Below are positions 23,741-34,610 of a stretch of 64,000 nucleotides of DNA, piece after piece. Numbering within the stretch: the first letter of the stretch is position 1; each line of letters starts with the position of its first letter. The stretch covers positions 1,971,584 through 2,035,583 of the forward strand of contig NW_004450661.1 of NCBI RefSeq assembly GCF_000321225.1, given 5' to 3'. Both the position numbers and the translations under genes were made by a program. Origin of the DNA: Odobenus rosmarus divergens (taxonomy: Eukaryota > Chordata > Mammalia > Carnivora > Odobenidae). Under the pieces are notes generated by a model. It saw only the letters and a program-made list of their open reading frames with translations, was not told where the DNA came from and ran no database searches.

Positions 23741-24310
23741 TTATGTCTCCACTAAAATAGTACCAAAGCTTCCTCTTAGTTGTCTCTGTCTCTAGGCTTC
23801 CCCTCCAATCCACTCTCTAATGGTTAAAGTCCCCGCTGAAAATCTCTGGGGAGCTCCTCCTGCCCTCTGGCAAAAACACAAGCACTTACCACCTGTGACC
23901 CTGCAAGATTAGCCCCTACTTTCTGCTGGGGCCCTGATGCTTGCTAGTACTTCTCTCTCCCCCTAAGGTCCGGCTGTGTGAACTCATGTCATCCTCTCCA
24001 AATGCACCGTGTTCCCAGGACTGCCTCCATGCTCTCCCATCTCTAATTTTTTTTTTTCCACGTGGCTAACTCTAGTCAGCCTTCAGGGCATGGTAATCAT
24101 TCATTTCTCCTTGACCCCAAAGACTGAATTAGGAAACCTCTACCCATGTCTTCTCTCAGAACTCCATCCTCACCAACCATCATGGAACTTCTCACACTGC
24201 ATTAAAATTGTCCGTTCCCCTGCTGTCACCTCCTTGCAACTTTTTTATTGTTTTATTTATTCTCAGCATCTAGCTGCTCAATCTTTTCTCAAATGAATGA
24301 ATAAAATATG
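23740..24310 (+). repeat. LINE-2, 3' coding part and terminus
   Basis: 'CATCATTATGTCTCCACTAA', 'GACCCTGCAAGATTAGCCCC', then 'CATGGAACTTCTCACACTGC' and a terminal AATGAATGAATAAA follow the L2 ORF2-to-3'-end order. Confidence 0.8.
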
Positions 24311-25090
24311 CTTGCCAACCACAGACAGTATATCAGCAACCTCTCTGGGAACATTCAGAAGGGCTGATGGCCATCACGGAATGATGTCAAGCCTCTGGAA
24401 ACACAACTAAGCAAAAGGACTTGTCTTTACTTGGATAGTTCAGAAATACCGCCACCACCCACTCTGTGCATGGATGGTGGACACAGTAGGTATTTCATTC
24501 CATCAGCAAATAGAGCAAAATTTTTTATCAATATGCAGGCTTAGAGCAAAGAAAGGTCTATTTGCTACCTAGAAATACCTACGATGTGCCTTGCACACAG
24601 TAGGCATTAAATAAAAGTTTAGGAAAAAATGGAAGACCATAACTAAGAGATTAAGTCCTGTTCACCTTTTATACTAAAATAACAGACCTCAAGTCCACCC
24701 TTCATGTCTTCACTGAAGTCCTCTCTGAAAGATCCGGCCCAAAGTTACACAGCAAATCTCAAATGCACCCCACACATCTACTCTCAGGAAGGGAGACAGG
24801 AAGGTTAAGGGGGGTTACTTTTCCTGTCTCCAGGTGGTGAAACACCGAGGCACAGAAATGCAAAACTGCTCCTTGGGAGCAGAGACGAACTGGCCCCTCC
24901 AGATGTTTGTTCTGTCCTCATCCCCACCCAAAAGAGGGGGTACAGCTGAGCCAAGACACGCCACCCCCAAGGACAGTGAGCGGCAATCAGCGGGGAAAGG
25001 GCTCAGGCATGTTAGCAGTTCTCGTTCTCTGATCTCTTTATGTACCTGACCAGGGAACAAGCCCTTCCCAGCACAACTCCTGGCTTCTGA
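24311..25090. other. Unique intron, possible L2 trace
   Basis: 'CACACAGTAGGCATTAAATA' at 24594-24613 is an L2/MIR-type terminal phrase. Otherwise unrecognised. Confidence 0.45.
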
Positions 25091-25290
25091 GGAACCATGG
25101 AATGTCAGCAGGCAGCTAATATGCATAATTAAGGTCATTAAATTATGAATGTGAGAACATTCGACTAGAGGATATTTAAATAATGAGATAACAGCTTTGC
25201 AAGAAGCCTGATTAAAGGGGAAAGCAGCAGCTGAGTGAGCCTAGCAAAAAGGTGACGTCACAGAAGCTTGCACACAATGCAGAAGGAGAG
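25090..25290. promoter_or_regulatory. Candidate conserved enhancer with CRE
   Basis: Repeat-free and dense in factor motifs: ATGCATAATTAAGG (POU/homeodomain-like), TTAAATAATGAGATAAC (GATA-like) and the palindromic CRE TGACGTCA at 25253-25260. Inference only; no conservation data available here. Confidence 0.35.
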
Positions 25291-25629
25291 CATCTTTCCT
25301 CTCCCCAGGCCTCCCCTCAGGCTACCGTCTCTAGAGGCTTGCAGCTGGGGAGGGAGGGCTGACAAACTCAGCGGAAGGTGTGGAGAAATTTTCACTGGGG
25401 CACTATTATTTAATTTATCCCAAAGGCCAATGGTTTGAAAAAGAGAACAATGCCTGCCATTTCATAATAGGAGGAGAAGGCTCTGGAACCGGACTGAGTG
25501 AGAGTGGGTCACCTTCTCCCACTTCAGAGGCCTCTGTACCAATTTTGAAAGAGGGGCTGGGGTCAGATAACCTGCAGACAATGCTCACTGGGTAACAACC
25601 ACATCTCTGTCTGGGGTGGGGACAGGAAG

Positions 25630-25830
25630 GAGAAGGGAAAATAATCATAGTGGTTAATAACTCCAGCACTGACTTATCTGGAACTTACTACGTACCAGGC
25701 CCTGTGTCAGGGATTTCATAGACACTGTGTCCCTGCCAAGTAGACATCATCATATCCATTTTGCTCAGAAGGTAAACCTTGGCTTTGAGAACATTTCGAG
25801 ATCCCACAGGGAATGAGTAGCTAAGGGAAG
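25630..25830 (-). repeat. MIR SINE, antisense
   Basis: 'CTACGTACCAGGCCCTGTGT' and 'CATATCCATTTTGCTCAGAA' in reverse MIR order. Confidence 0.65.
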
Positions 25831-26044
25831 GCAAGGTGAATAGGAGAACACCTCCATGGCCTATTTTCATCAGTGGGTCTACCCCACCGGGCCCTCCCTC
25901 ACAACTCCCCACACCTTCAGCCCCTGAGAGAGGCCGAAGCAGGGGTAAAGAATCAGCAGAGCAGGAAGAAAGCCACGCCCTATAAGCTGCCTGTGCCCCA
26001 GAGATCTGGGCATCGGGTAAGTCTTCAACACACACTGAGTTAGG

Positions 26045-26260
26045 AGGGTATCTGCAGTTGGAATCTGTGAATCACAGCTCTTCCACTTCCTAGCTGATTT
26101 GAGGCTGATTTTCTGTGCCTCTGTTTTCATATCTGTAAAATGGGAATGATGGTAATAGTCCCAGCTCATAGTGTTGTGATGATTAAATGAGTTCATGAGT
26201 TAAGAGGACCTGGGCCATAATAAGTGTTCAACAAATCTTAGCTCTTAACATTGTCAGCAA
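26045..26260 (+). repeat. MIR SINE
   Basis: 'CTCTTCCACTTCCTAGCTGA', 'TATCTGTAAAATGGGAATGA', 'GTGATGATTAAATGAGTTCA' and 'AATAAGTGTTCAACAAATC': a nearly complete MIR. Confidence 0.9.
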
Positions 26261-26304
26261 CACTGCCAGTATCCTGACTAATCCAAACACAGAAAAGCAA
26301 GACA

Positions 26305-26503
26305 TCCGAGGCGCCTGGGTAGCTCAGCTGGTTAAGCGTCTGACTCTTGATTTCAGCTCAGGTTGTGATCTCCGGGTTGTGAGATCAAGCCCCACATAAG
26401 GCTCACATGCTGGGCATGGAGCCTGCTTAAGATTCTCTCTCTCCCTGGAAGAGAGAGGAAGGAAGGAAGGAAGGAAGGAAGGAAGGAAGGAAGGAAGGCA
26501 GGC
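26305..26503 (+). mobile_element. CAN-SINE, shorter subtype, GGAA-tailed
   Basis: GGCGCCTGGGTAGCTCAGC head and 'GCCTGCTTAAGATTCTCTC' body of the older subtype. The tail is (GGAA)10 instead of the usual AAATAAA. Target-site duplication AAAGCAAGACA at 26294-26304 and 26504-26514. Confidence 0.92.
26457..26496. repeat. (GGAA)10 microsatellite
   Basis: Ten perfect GGAA units grown from the SINE tail. GGAA is the ETS-family core, so it could bind ETS factors. Confidence 0.95.
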
Positions 26504-26849
26504 AAAGCAAGACAACCTGATACTGATGTGCTTCTATACACAGGGCGCCATGAGACTGAGCAGGATCTGAATGGTCAATGCAGGTGCCGCCCGAAAGCAG
26601 AGCACCGGATCCTTACCACAGTCAGTTATTCAGCCTTCAGTTCCTGACATGTGGCCCTGAGTCCACAGAACTGAGACTTTCACTAATAATAAACCATCCA
26701 CATTGACTGTTGCGAGCAAGAGAGCTCTGTGTGAGACTCATGTCTTTCATCGCAGTGAAAAAAGAACAAGGTGGAACTGGCCCAGCCTCGCCTCATTCTC
26801 CGTGGGTTCCCAAAGGGGCAGCTGTGGGGTGCCGTGGGAACACCTCAGG

Positions 26850-27060
26850 AGACTTAGGGTTGAGCTCTGGTTCTTCCACCCAGTAGCTGTGAAGTAGCTG
26901 TGTTGTGGCACACTCACAGACTTTTCCCACATCGGGAAAACCAGTCAGCCACTCCGAGCCTCGCTTCTTCACCTGTGTTACTATGAGGATTAAGTGGCAT
27001 AATGTGTACAATACACTCCATTTGCTGCAAAGCATCACAGCCACGGAGGGAACTAGAATT
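26850..27060 (+). repeat. MIR SINE with an internal foreign segment
   Basis: 'TTCCACCCAGTAGCTGTGA' and 'TACTATGAGGATTAAGTGGC' are MIR. Between them, 26889-26915 exactly copies 23598-23624 and does not follow the MIR pattern. Confidence 0.75.
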
Positions 27061-27704
27061 AATATTTTCATTCTCCCCAATTCAAACATGCCTGCTCCAA
27101 TGTAAGTTCTTACTTCCCTCCAATCAGACCTCACCTGCACACTCTTGCTCACGCTTTTGTGCACTCTCTTTCTCTCAGCTGGTTTCAGGGTCTCAGGGGA
27201 ACAGCTGGTTGAAAGGGGCAATGTGGGTGACAAATGAGCAGTCAGGTCTCAACTCCCAAAGATAGAAGTCAGGGTGCTATTTTCAGCGGGGCTGGTGGTG
27301 GAAAGGTCAGCATGTGACCTCATGTGAGTCCCCTCCCTGCCCCAAGCCTCGTGCTCGGCTTCTAAGCCTGGGGCTTAGAAACAGCCAGGTCTCTAGGGCT
27401 GAGCCGACTGTGAAAAGCAGGTCAGTGGTTTACTACGGGGTGAGTAGCAGCCATTTTTGGCTGCCAGAGCATCATGGAGGTCACGGTGCCAGGAGACAGG
27501 ATGACAAGATGCTGCCAGGTCAGCTACCACTGTTCAACACCACAGGCCTCCTCCCTGACTCGGGTAACATGCAGGAGTACCCACTGGAGAACAGTGCTGG
27601 TTGTCACTCCCCACAAGGACGGTCTTGGCTCCAGCTCTTAGCAGGATCTCAGGAAAAACAAGAGATTTTCATAACCACCTCCCATGACTCTTTTCACTAT
27701 GTAG
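27061..27704. other. Unique intron, nothing recognised
   Basis: No exon or family recognised. An open frame at 27314-27748 runs into the SINE and is incidental. Confidence 0.5.
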
Positions 27705-27721
27705 AAGTAAGAGACATCCAG

Positions 27722-27910
27722 GGGTGCCTGGGTGGCTCAGTCGGTTAAGCATCTGCCTTCGGCTCGGGCCATGATCCCAGGGTCCTGGGATCGAGCCCCA
27801 CATTGGGCTCCCTGCTCAGTGGGGAGCCTGCTTCTCCCTCTGCCTGCTGCTCCCCCTGCTCATGCTCTCTCTCTCTCTGTCAAATAAATAAATAAAATCT
27901 TTAAAAAAAA
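27722..27910 (+). mobile_element. CAN-SINE, plus strand
   Basis: One of the best preserved copies. 17-bp target-site duplication with one mismatch: AAGTAAGAGACATCCAG at 27705-27721 and AAGTATGAGACATCCAG at 27911-27927. Confidence 0.97.
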
Positions 27911-28239
27911 AAGTATGAGACATCCAGCGAAATTCACAAAACAGTATTTCCTACCTGTAATAAAGCTATGGGTTTATGAGCTACATACTTTGCTCTTAAT
28001 TCCCATGCCTTCCTCATATTCGCTCTGATCCCCTCCCTGATAGATTAGGAAGTCCTCTGCAAGTTTCTGAAGTAGTGGGAGAGGGGAGGGGTTCTAGAGC
28101 ATGCATTGCTTTTACACGACATGCCATGAACGAATGATGAGATGAGCCAGAACACCTCAGATGGATAATGTGTTGATCAAATACATGGATAACTTCCAGC
28201 TAGGGAAGTAATAACCAAGAGGGCAGATTAAAGATTGCC

Positions 28240-28640
28240 ATCCTTGAACACAGCAAAAGCACAAGCCACAACAAAAAACCCCAGGTAACTGGGACTTAAT
28301 CAAAATTAAAAACTTTGTGCAAAGGACACCATCAAAAAAATGAAAAGGCATGGGGTGCCTGAGTGGCTCAGTCAGTGAAGCACTCAACTTTTGATGTCGG
28401 CTCAGGTCATGATCTCAGGGTGGTGAGATCAAGCCCTGCATCGGGCAATGTGCTCAGTGCAAAGTCTACTTGAGATTCTCTCTCCCTCTCTCTCTGCCTC
28501 TTCTCCCAATCTCTCTAAATAAATGAATGAATAAATAAATAAAATCTAAAAAAAAAAAAGAAAAGGCAACCTATAGAACGGAAGAAAATATTTGCAAATC
28601 ATGTATCTGACAATCAAAAAATCATAAAAATAAATCTAAA
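28240..28640 (+). repeat. LINE-1 ORF2 fragment interrupted by a SINE
   Basis: 'GGGACTTAATCAAAATTAAA', 'AAAGGACACCATCAAAAAAA', then after the SINE 'GGAAGAAAATATTTGCAAAT'. These match the 3' part of L1 ORF2. Frame degraded. Confidence 0.85.
28352..28559 (+). mobile_element. CAN-SINE, plus strand, inside LINE-1
   Basis: Older subtype (CACTCAACTTTTGATGTCGG). Short target-site duplication GAAAAGGCA at 28342-28350 and 28560-28568 splits the L1 frame. Confidence 0.95.
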
Positions 28641-29690
28641 ACTGTAACTTGGCCAAAGCTACATCCACGCACATGGGGGCAAAAAGTTGCAACTTATTTA
28701 TATGGGAGGCCCCAGGAGCCATTCAGATGAGAGTGGTGCAGGGAGTGAATGGCCGCTTCCCAGATGAGACCTCTAAGTAGCACCCTCCGAGTGCCAAGTT
28801 GTAGCCAATGGGGAAAGGCTCGCCCTAACAGCAGTCATGGAGTTGTGTCCAAAGAGCCAACTGCAAAAGCAAAGAATGGCAGAAACATGGTTTCCCGTGT
28901 GGATGCTTCCCAAGAACGAGCTTTGTCTATGGGCACTGGGATAGGGTGAGATTCCATGAGAGCAGGAAAGGGAGAGTACGGCAGTCCATGGCGTCTTCTA
29001 GTCCCAACTCAAGAGTCTGACTCAAGAGTCGAATCAAAGTGTTCTATAACTGGCAGCATGATGTGATCCTGTTCTGTCCTGATGCCAGAGTTTAGCACAG
29101 GTAGGAGGAGGGCACTTTGCCCACACCGGAGTAGAGTACAGAGCTTCTGCCTCTCCTTGTGGGTGGCACAGGTGTAACATCAGAACTCTGGTAGAGAAAA
29201 AGGTCCATAGCCCGGCAGGGTGGGGTCCACCATGGTTAAGTATCAGGACTGGACAGGGAAGGAAAGTGGATACTACCAGGTGGAAGAAAAGGGTATCTAT
29301 GGTCACTCCTGAGTCAACATGAGATCACTGATACCCCTTAAACCATAAGTCAGGTTCTAATGGTCTTGCTTTAAAGCAACAGAAAAAGGAGTCATTGTTC
29401 TCTTCCTGCTACCGTGACTTTGTTCCATGACTATATTCTCAGATTGGTGCAACCAAGGGAAATGGGGGAAACACATCTGGAGAAATGTCAAATCATAGAC
29501 TTGGATCCAAAAAGCCAACTGGAAAAGCAGAAGATGGTAGAAACATGGTTCATAGTAGAATCTATGAAATAACTTAAGACTCTAGCTGGGGGCCAGGGAA
29601 TTTTAACCAACAGTATGATGTAGTAGGCAAAAATACAAATTTGAATTAAGAGCAATCTAGAGAGATGTAGAGATGTGGTGAGGAGTGATG
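28641..29690. other. Unrecognised stretch with an internal diverged direct repeat
   Basis: 28845-28900 and 29508-29565 share the pattern CAAA-AGCCAACTG-AAAAGCA then GGCAGAAACATGG / GGTAGAAACATGG, about 660 bp apart. This may be an unknown old repeat. Confidence 0.45.
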
Positions 29691-29870
29691 GAAAGTACTC
29701 AAACCTTAAAGGATTGGGGTTTGCGGGAGACTTAAGTCCTTTTCTTGCTCCGCCACGAACTAGCTGAGCTACTTCCCTCCGGACCTCATCTGTTTACCTT
29801 CACAAGGATGCTCTTAGGACAGGTGGTCTCTAAGACCCCTTCTCATTCTGATGCTCTCTCAATCTATAAA
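29690..29870 (+). repeat. MIR SINE fragment
   Basis: 'TTCTTGCTCCGCCACGAACT' then 'AGCTGAGCTACTTCCCTCC' fits the MIR core. Confidence 0.65.
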
Positions 29871-32460
29871 TGTGACTTCAAAGTGAGGGAAGCAAGAGTC
29901 CTACTCAGTTCTGCTCTGACCAAACCACGGACAGAAACCAGAGTTTAGTCCTGGGCCCCTCGTGAAAGACACAGGGACAAAGGGGAGAGAAAAGAGATCA
30001 TTGCCAAAAAGTTCTCAGAACCACATGGAAGAAGCTGGTTTTATCCACCTTGGAGAGGTGAAGCCTCCAGGCAGATATAATGGTTTTCAAATATTTGAAG
30101 CATTGTTATGCAAAAGAAAATCTAGATTTGTCCCATGAAGTCCCAGGAGTAAAAAGGCAAGAAAACAGGACGGAATCCACAGAGAGGGAATTTTAGCTTT
30201 GTATAAAAGGGAAATTCTCACCCTTGAACTTATCCAGAAGTAAAATGGTCTCATTCCATGGGCTGTTCAAACTTCAGGGAAAAGAGTCAAGGATCTAACA
30301 AGTAGGTGACCTTGATGACATTGTGAGGTCCTTCTCAATTCCAAAATTCTGTGAGTGCCCATCACATAATTGGAGATCTAGTTAATTATCACAGACAAAC
30401 AACGGCTGATTATTCATCTGTCTATACACCCTTTCTAAGTGGCTGACACACAGTAGGGGTTTAATAAAAATTTCTGGAAGGGAGGGAGAGAAAGAAGCAA
30501 AGATGGCAGGTTCAAATCGCACATCCCACCGTGTGTCCAGAAAGGCCCTTGCTAAGAAATCCTGCCTCCCTTCCACCCAAAGCACTGGATTGCAGCCAAG
30601 GCCTCCAGTGCAGGCAGGAGAGCGCAGCTCAGTGTAATTAAACACCTGAGTTCCCAGGAGGGATTGAATCAAAATGACAACCAGGAGAGAACCTGTGGCT
30701 TCTGCCGCTTCCCCCACCTTCCTGCTTGCTGCTTGGCAAGGCTAACCGGACAGGCAGGCCCACAGCCCAAGAGTCCCCCTACTGGGTACTGTCTCTGCAG
30801 AGCTGTAGTCGGTTAAGATGCACATTTGTGCCCGGCTTTGTAAGGACCCTTTAGAGTTTACTCTCGTTATTCCAACAGGTGCATTCTGCTTCCCTCATAC
30901 ATAACCCAGGGAGCTCTAAGAGGGGGGGTCCGGCCCTCAGATCTGTGGTTATGATCAGGAAGAGGGATCTCTCCCCTGGCTCTGGCTTTGCCACCATCCC
31001 TGTTCCAGCCCAGCCCAACTCCTCTTCCCATCTCCAGGGAGGAACAAAGGGGCACCCTTCTGAACAGGGTTAGCCCTCCAAGCAGGGCACCTGCAGCTCT
31101 GCAGAACTCACTGGTGATTTCTCATATATTTGATTTTCTTGTTAAGCTCTTTCATTTTGCATTTCGTACCAAGACTTCTCTCCCTGCCAAGCTTTCTTGT
31201 GGCAACAGTGGGTTTTTATCACCATGTAGCTATGATTCAGAGCCAGACCTCTAGCCTATGACAGCTAAAATTATTCTCGCTCTCATACACACCAAGGACC
31301 ACAATGGGGAAAAGTGAAAATGGAAACATTTTTCAAGTCTGCAAAGTCACTCTCCGGGGAGGATTGGCAGAGTTGGCCCTTGACAGCATCTCGTCTGTGG
31401 CAGCCTCACTAGCAAACTGTCATCTTGGTATTTAGTTCCATACATAGAGCATCGTGCTGGCCCTACTCTGTCACCACCTTTGCACACCTCCTCCTGCCTC
31501 TACACCCCCAGACAACGCCCACCCGAGTCCCCTGTCCAGCTGCCAAACAAACAGCACAGATCAAGAGTGCTGGAAGAATGGCATCAACACCAACCAAGAG
31601 GCCATCTGTGGCTCTGGGCTTGGCGGCAGGCAGAAACGAGGGCTCTGAAAGGGGAGAACTTTTACCTTCGTGTATGTTACTGCATTGGTATGCTGCAGAT
31701 GAAGACTCGGGAATTAAGTAGCTTGTTCCCTCGGCTATTAAGTAATGGAGTCAAGATTCACACCCATGCTTATCTTGGCTGCTCCCATGGACGGTCTACG
31801 TTACAATGGTTTTAGAAATTAAAACGATCTTCTTGACCCAATGTCAGTTGCACGGGTGGCTTAACTGGTTTCGTTAGCAATGGACACAGCTCTCAGAAAC
31901 CAGCCTCATTTCTGAGTTAGTCTCCTTTCTGGGGAGCATTGATTGTAAAGGGCTTTGTCCAGGAAAAGGGGACAGGTTTGGATGGGAACAAGCTAGCCAG
32001 TATCATGTCTGTGGCATCTTTAGCTTCCCAAACAGCCCTTTCATCCAGAAATCATTGAGAATGTCCTCCAAGTAAAAAAAATAAAGTCTGCATGGCAATG
32101 ATTTTTCCAAATGGTAGACTAAAAGATTGAGATCTGGGTGTTCAAGAAATTCAGTAAATTAGCCTCACGGCGCCTTGTCGCCATCCCGGTCTCTTGGCAC
32201 ATGATAGATGGTTGGAGGTGGTCCCTGAGCACAAGCCCACTGCAGGAAGGACATGGGAGATGCTGATGAGCCAGGAGGTGCAGAGCGGGTGCTTGGCCCC
32301 CCTAGGATTAGCACATCTTTCTGCTGCCCTGTTTGGCAGGAACAGATGGTGGCTGCTTTCTTGGTAGCCTTCTGCTCCAGGCTATGCCACTGGTGTCCTC
32401 AGGACCATTCTCACTGCTGCCAGTGACTGGGGAGGCAGCACAGATGGTGGAGAGACGATG
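29871..32460. other. Unique intron, mostly unrecognised
   Basis: 30000-30360 ends 'CCTTCTCAATTCCAAAATTC', a phrase common in very old repeats I cannot name. 30600-30720 and 31080-31260 look repeat-free. No exon recognised. Confidence 0.45.
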
Positions 32461-32650
32461 AACTTGGGTGCCAGAGATCTGGGTTTGAATTCTCACTCTA
32501 CCAGCCCCAAGAGGTTGAGCCAGGGGAACATAATTGACCGCTCTGAGCTTCAACTTCCTCACCTGTCAATCTGGAATAAACATACTGTGACACAGAGAGC
32601 CGGGAGAGCTCACGATGTGCGTGTATCAAGTGTTCTATACACAGTGCATG
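32460..32650 (+). repeat. MIR SINE
   Basis: 'GGTTTGAATTCTCACTCTAC', 'CTTCAACTTCCTCACCTGTC' and a terminal 'TATCAAGTGTTCTATACACA'. Confidence 0.75.
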
Positions 32651-32713
32651 CTGGGTAACTCACTGTTAGTGCAATTCTTACTTAGCCATCTCGGGCAGCC
32701 CTGCAAATCCTAC

Positions 32714-32922
32714 CTCTTTTTTTTTTTTTTTTTAAAGACTTTATTTATTTATTTGACAGAGAGAGACACAGCGAGAGAGGGAACACAAGCAGGGGGAATG
32801 GCAGAGGGAGAAGCAGGCTTCCTGCTGAGCAGGGAGCCCGATGCAGGGCTTGATCCCAGGACCCCGGGATCGTGACCTGAGCCGAAGGCAGATGCTTAAC
32901 GACTGAGCCACCCAGGCGCCCC
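32714..32922 (-). mobile_element. CAN-SINE, minus strand
   Basis: Poly(T) then ACTTTATTTATTTATTTGAC through GAGCCACCCAGGCGCCC. Target-site duplication CAAATCCTAC at 32704-32713 and 32923-32932. Confidence 0.97.
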
Positions 32923-33689
32923 CAAATCCTACTTTTTATTCACCCACCAGTAAAATCTCTCTTCTTGAATGCCACTCTCATCTCCACTTTACAAAAAAGA
33001 TCACTGTCCTTCCAGAAGTCTGGACGCAAGAACTGGCTGCACTGCTCTACCCGAATATCTACAGTGGCCACAAGCCCACCCCTCCGTATCTGTGGTTTCA
33101 GTGACCCGTGGTCAGTCACAGTCTGGAAGTTGAGAATCCTTCCTCTGACTGTTGTCAGAAGGTCAACAGTAGCCTAACACTAGGTCACATAATTCTCCTC
33201 ACTTCATCTCATCACATGTCATCACATGAACAAAGGGGGTGCTCAGGTAAACTGCTGATCAACTGGGGTTCCAGGGAATTCACAGGTCAATCTAACACTT
33301 GTTTTCTCAGGGACAATACTTCATACTTCCCTGGTGGGCTTTCCTCCTCTCACCGGTTTTAGAGAAGAAAAGGAAAATGATGTTCTCCTCTGTGTGATGT
33401 CGCTTTCGCTGTCTGGGGTCATCAGCCCAGTGGTTGAGAGCCACAACAAAGACTTGATTTAAAAAAAGCAGCCAAAGAGGTGTGAAATTTGATGAGTCAA
33501 GTTCCTTTGCTGAAAGCAAAATGGAAGCCTTACCCATTCTTCACCCACCTCCACTTCTTCTCAGCAAGCTTTGAGGACATCCCATCAAGGGCCCAGCCGC
33601 CAAAGCCTGTGATCTGTGGCTACCAATACCAGCAGCTAGCATGCTGATCTAGAAGAAGGGGAAGCACTGAGCCAAGAGCAGTGACGTGG

Positions 33690-33800
33690 GCTGGAGCACA
33701 GCTCTGCTCCTAACTGGCTGTGGGACCTTCGGCAAGTGACCACAATTTCCTTATCCAAAAAATGGGGAAAATGCTACCTGTTCTGGGGAACATGGAAGGT
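33690..33800 (+). repeat. MIR SINE fragment
   Basis: 'GCTCCTAACTGGCTGTGGGA' and 'CCTTATCCAAAAAATGGGGA'. Confidence 0.7.
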
Positions 33801-33842
33801 CGCAAAGGCAACAGAGACAGAGAAGCAAAAGACTTGATTATA

Positions 33843-34024
33843 GGGGCTCCTGGGTGGCTCAGTTGGTTAAGCGTCCAACTCTTGATTTTGGCTCAGGTCA
33901 TGATCTCAGGGTTGTGAGATCGAGCCCTGTGTCGGGATCTGTGCTGAGCGAGGAGCCTGCTTAGGATTCTCTCTCTCCCTCTCCCTCTGCCCCTCCCCCA
34001 ACCCCTCCCTCTTAAAAAAAAAAA
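33843..34024 (+). mobile_element. CAN-SINE, older subtype
   Basis: GGCTCCTGGGTGGCTCAG head, 'CCAACTCTTGATTTTGGCTC' body, plain poly(A). Exact 16-bp target-site duplication AAAAGACTTGATTATA, ending at 33842 and starting at 34025. Confidence 0.96.
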
Positions 34025-34489
34025 AAAAGACTTGATTATAGCAACAGCTCCACATGATCATTTTCACTTGGATGGAAATCGTATTTTAAAAATAAAGAAA
34101 TTTTGCAAATGATGTGGTTATCTCTAAGGTCGGAAACAATACCCCTCATCCACTTGGGCTTCCCACTGGCAGAGCTCCCTAGCATCTAAGACTTTTGTTG
34201 TACATTCTTCTGCCCAGTGCAGTACTCCAGCTATGAACAAGAGTAATATCTTCCTACAACACATGTGATCAGATATTTTGTCACTATAATTATAATTCAA
34301 AATACTAGTGAAGGATTCCAGGGAAAGCACCCCCCTCTGCCATCTTTCCACGGCCCCCTCTCTCTCCAACTCTTTTCCCTGCCTCCCAATACCACACACA
34401 CCACAGAGAACATTTTCTGCTCCCATATTCCAAAATAATCAGCAACAGAAGCAACAAAACAAAGTGAAACTTTGCTGTTCAATAAAACT

Positions 34490-34610
34490 GGGTTCAAAAC
34501 TCAGTTCAGCCCCCTCTTAACCTGTGATCTTGTTACCTCATATCTCTGAACCTAAGTATTCTTAGCTGCAAAACAGGAATAATAAAGCCTTTTTTGAAGT
34601 TACTGGGTAA
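34490..34610 (+). repeat. MIR SINE fragment
   Basis: 'GGGTTCAAAACTCAGTTCAG' then 'GCAAAACAGGAATAATAAAG'. Confidence 0.65.
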
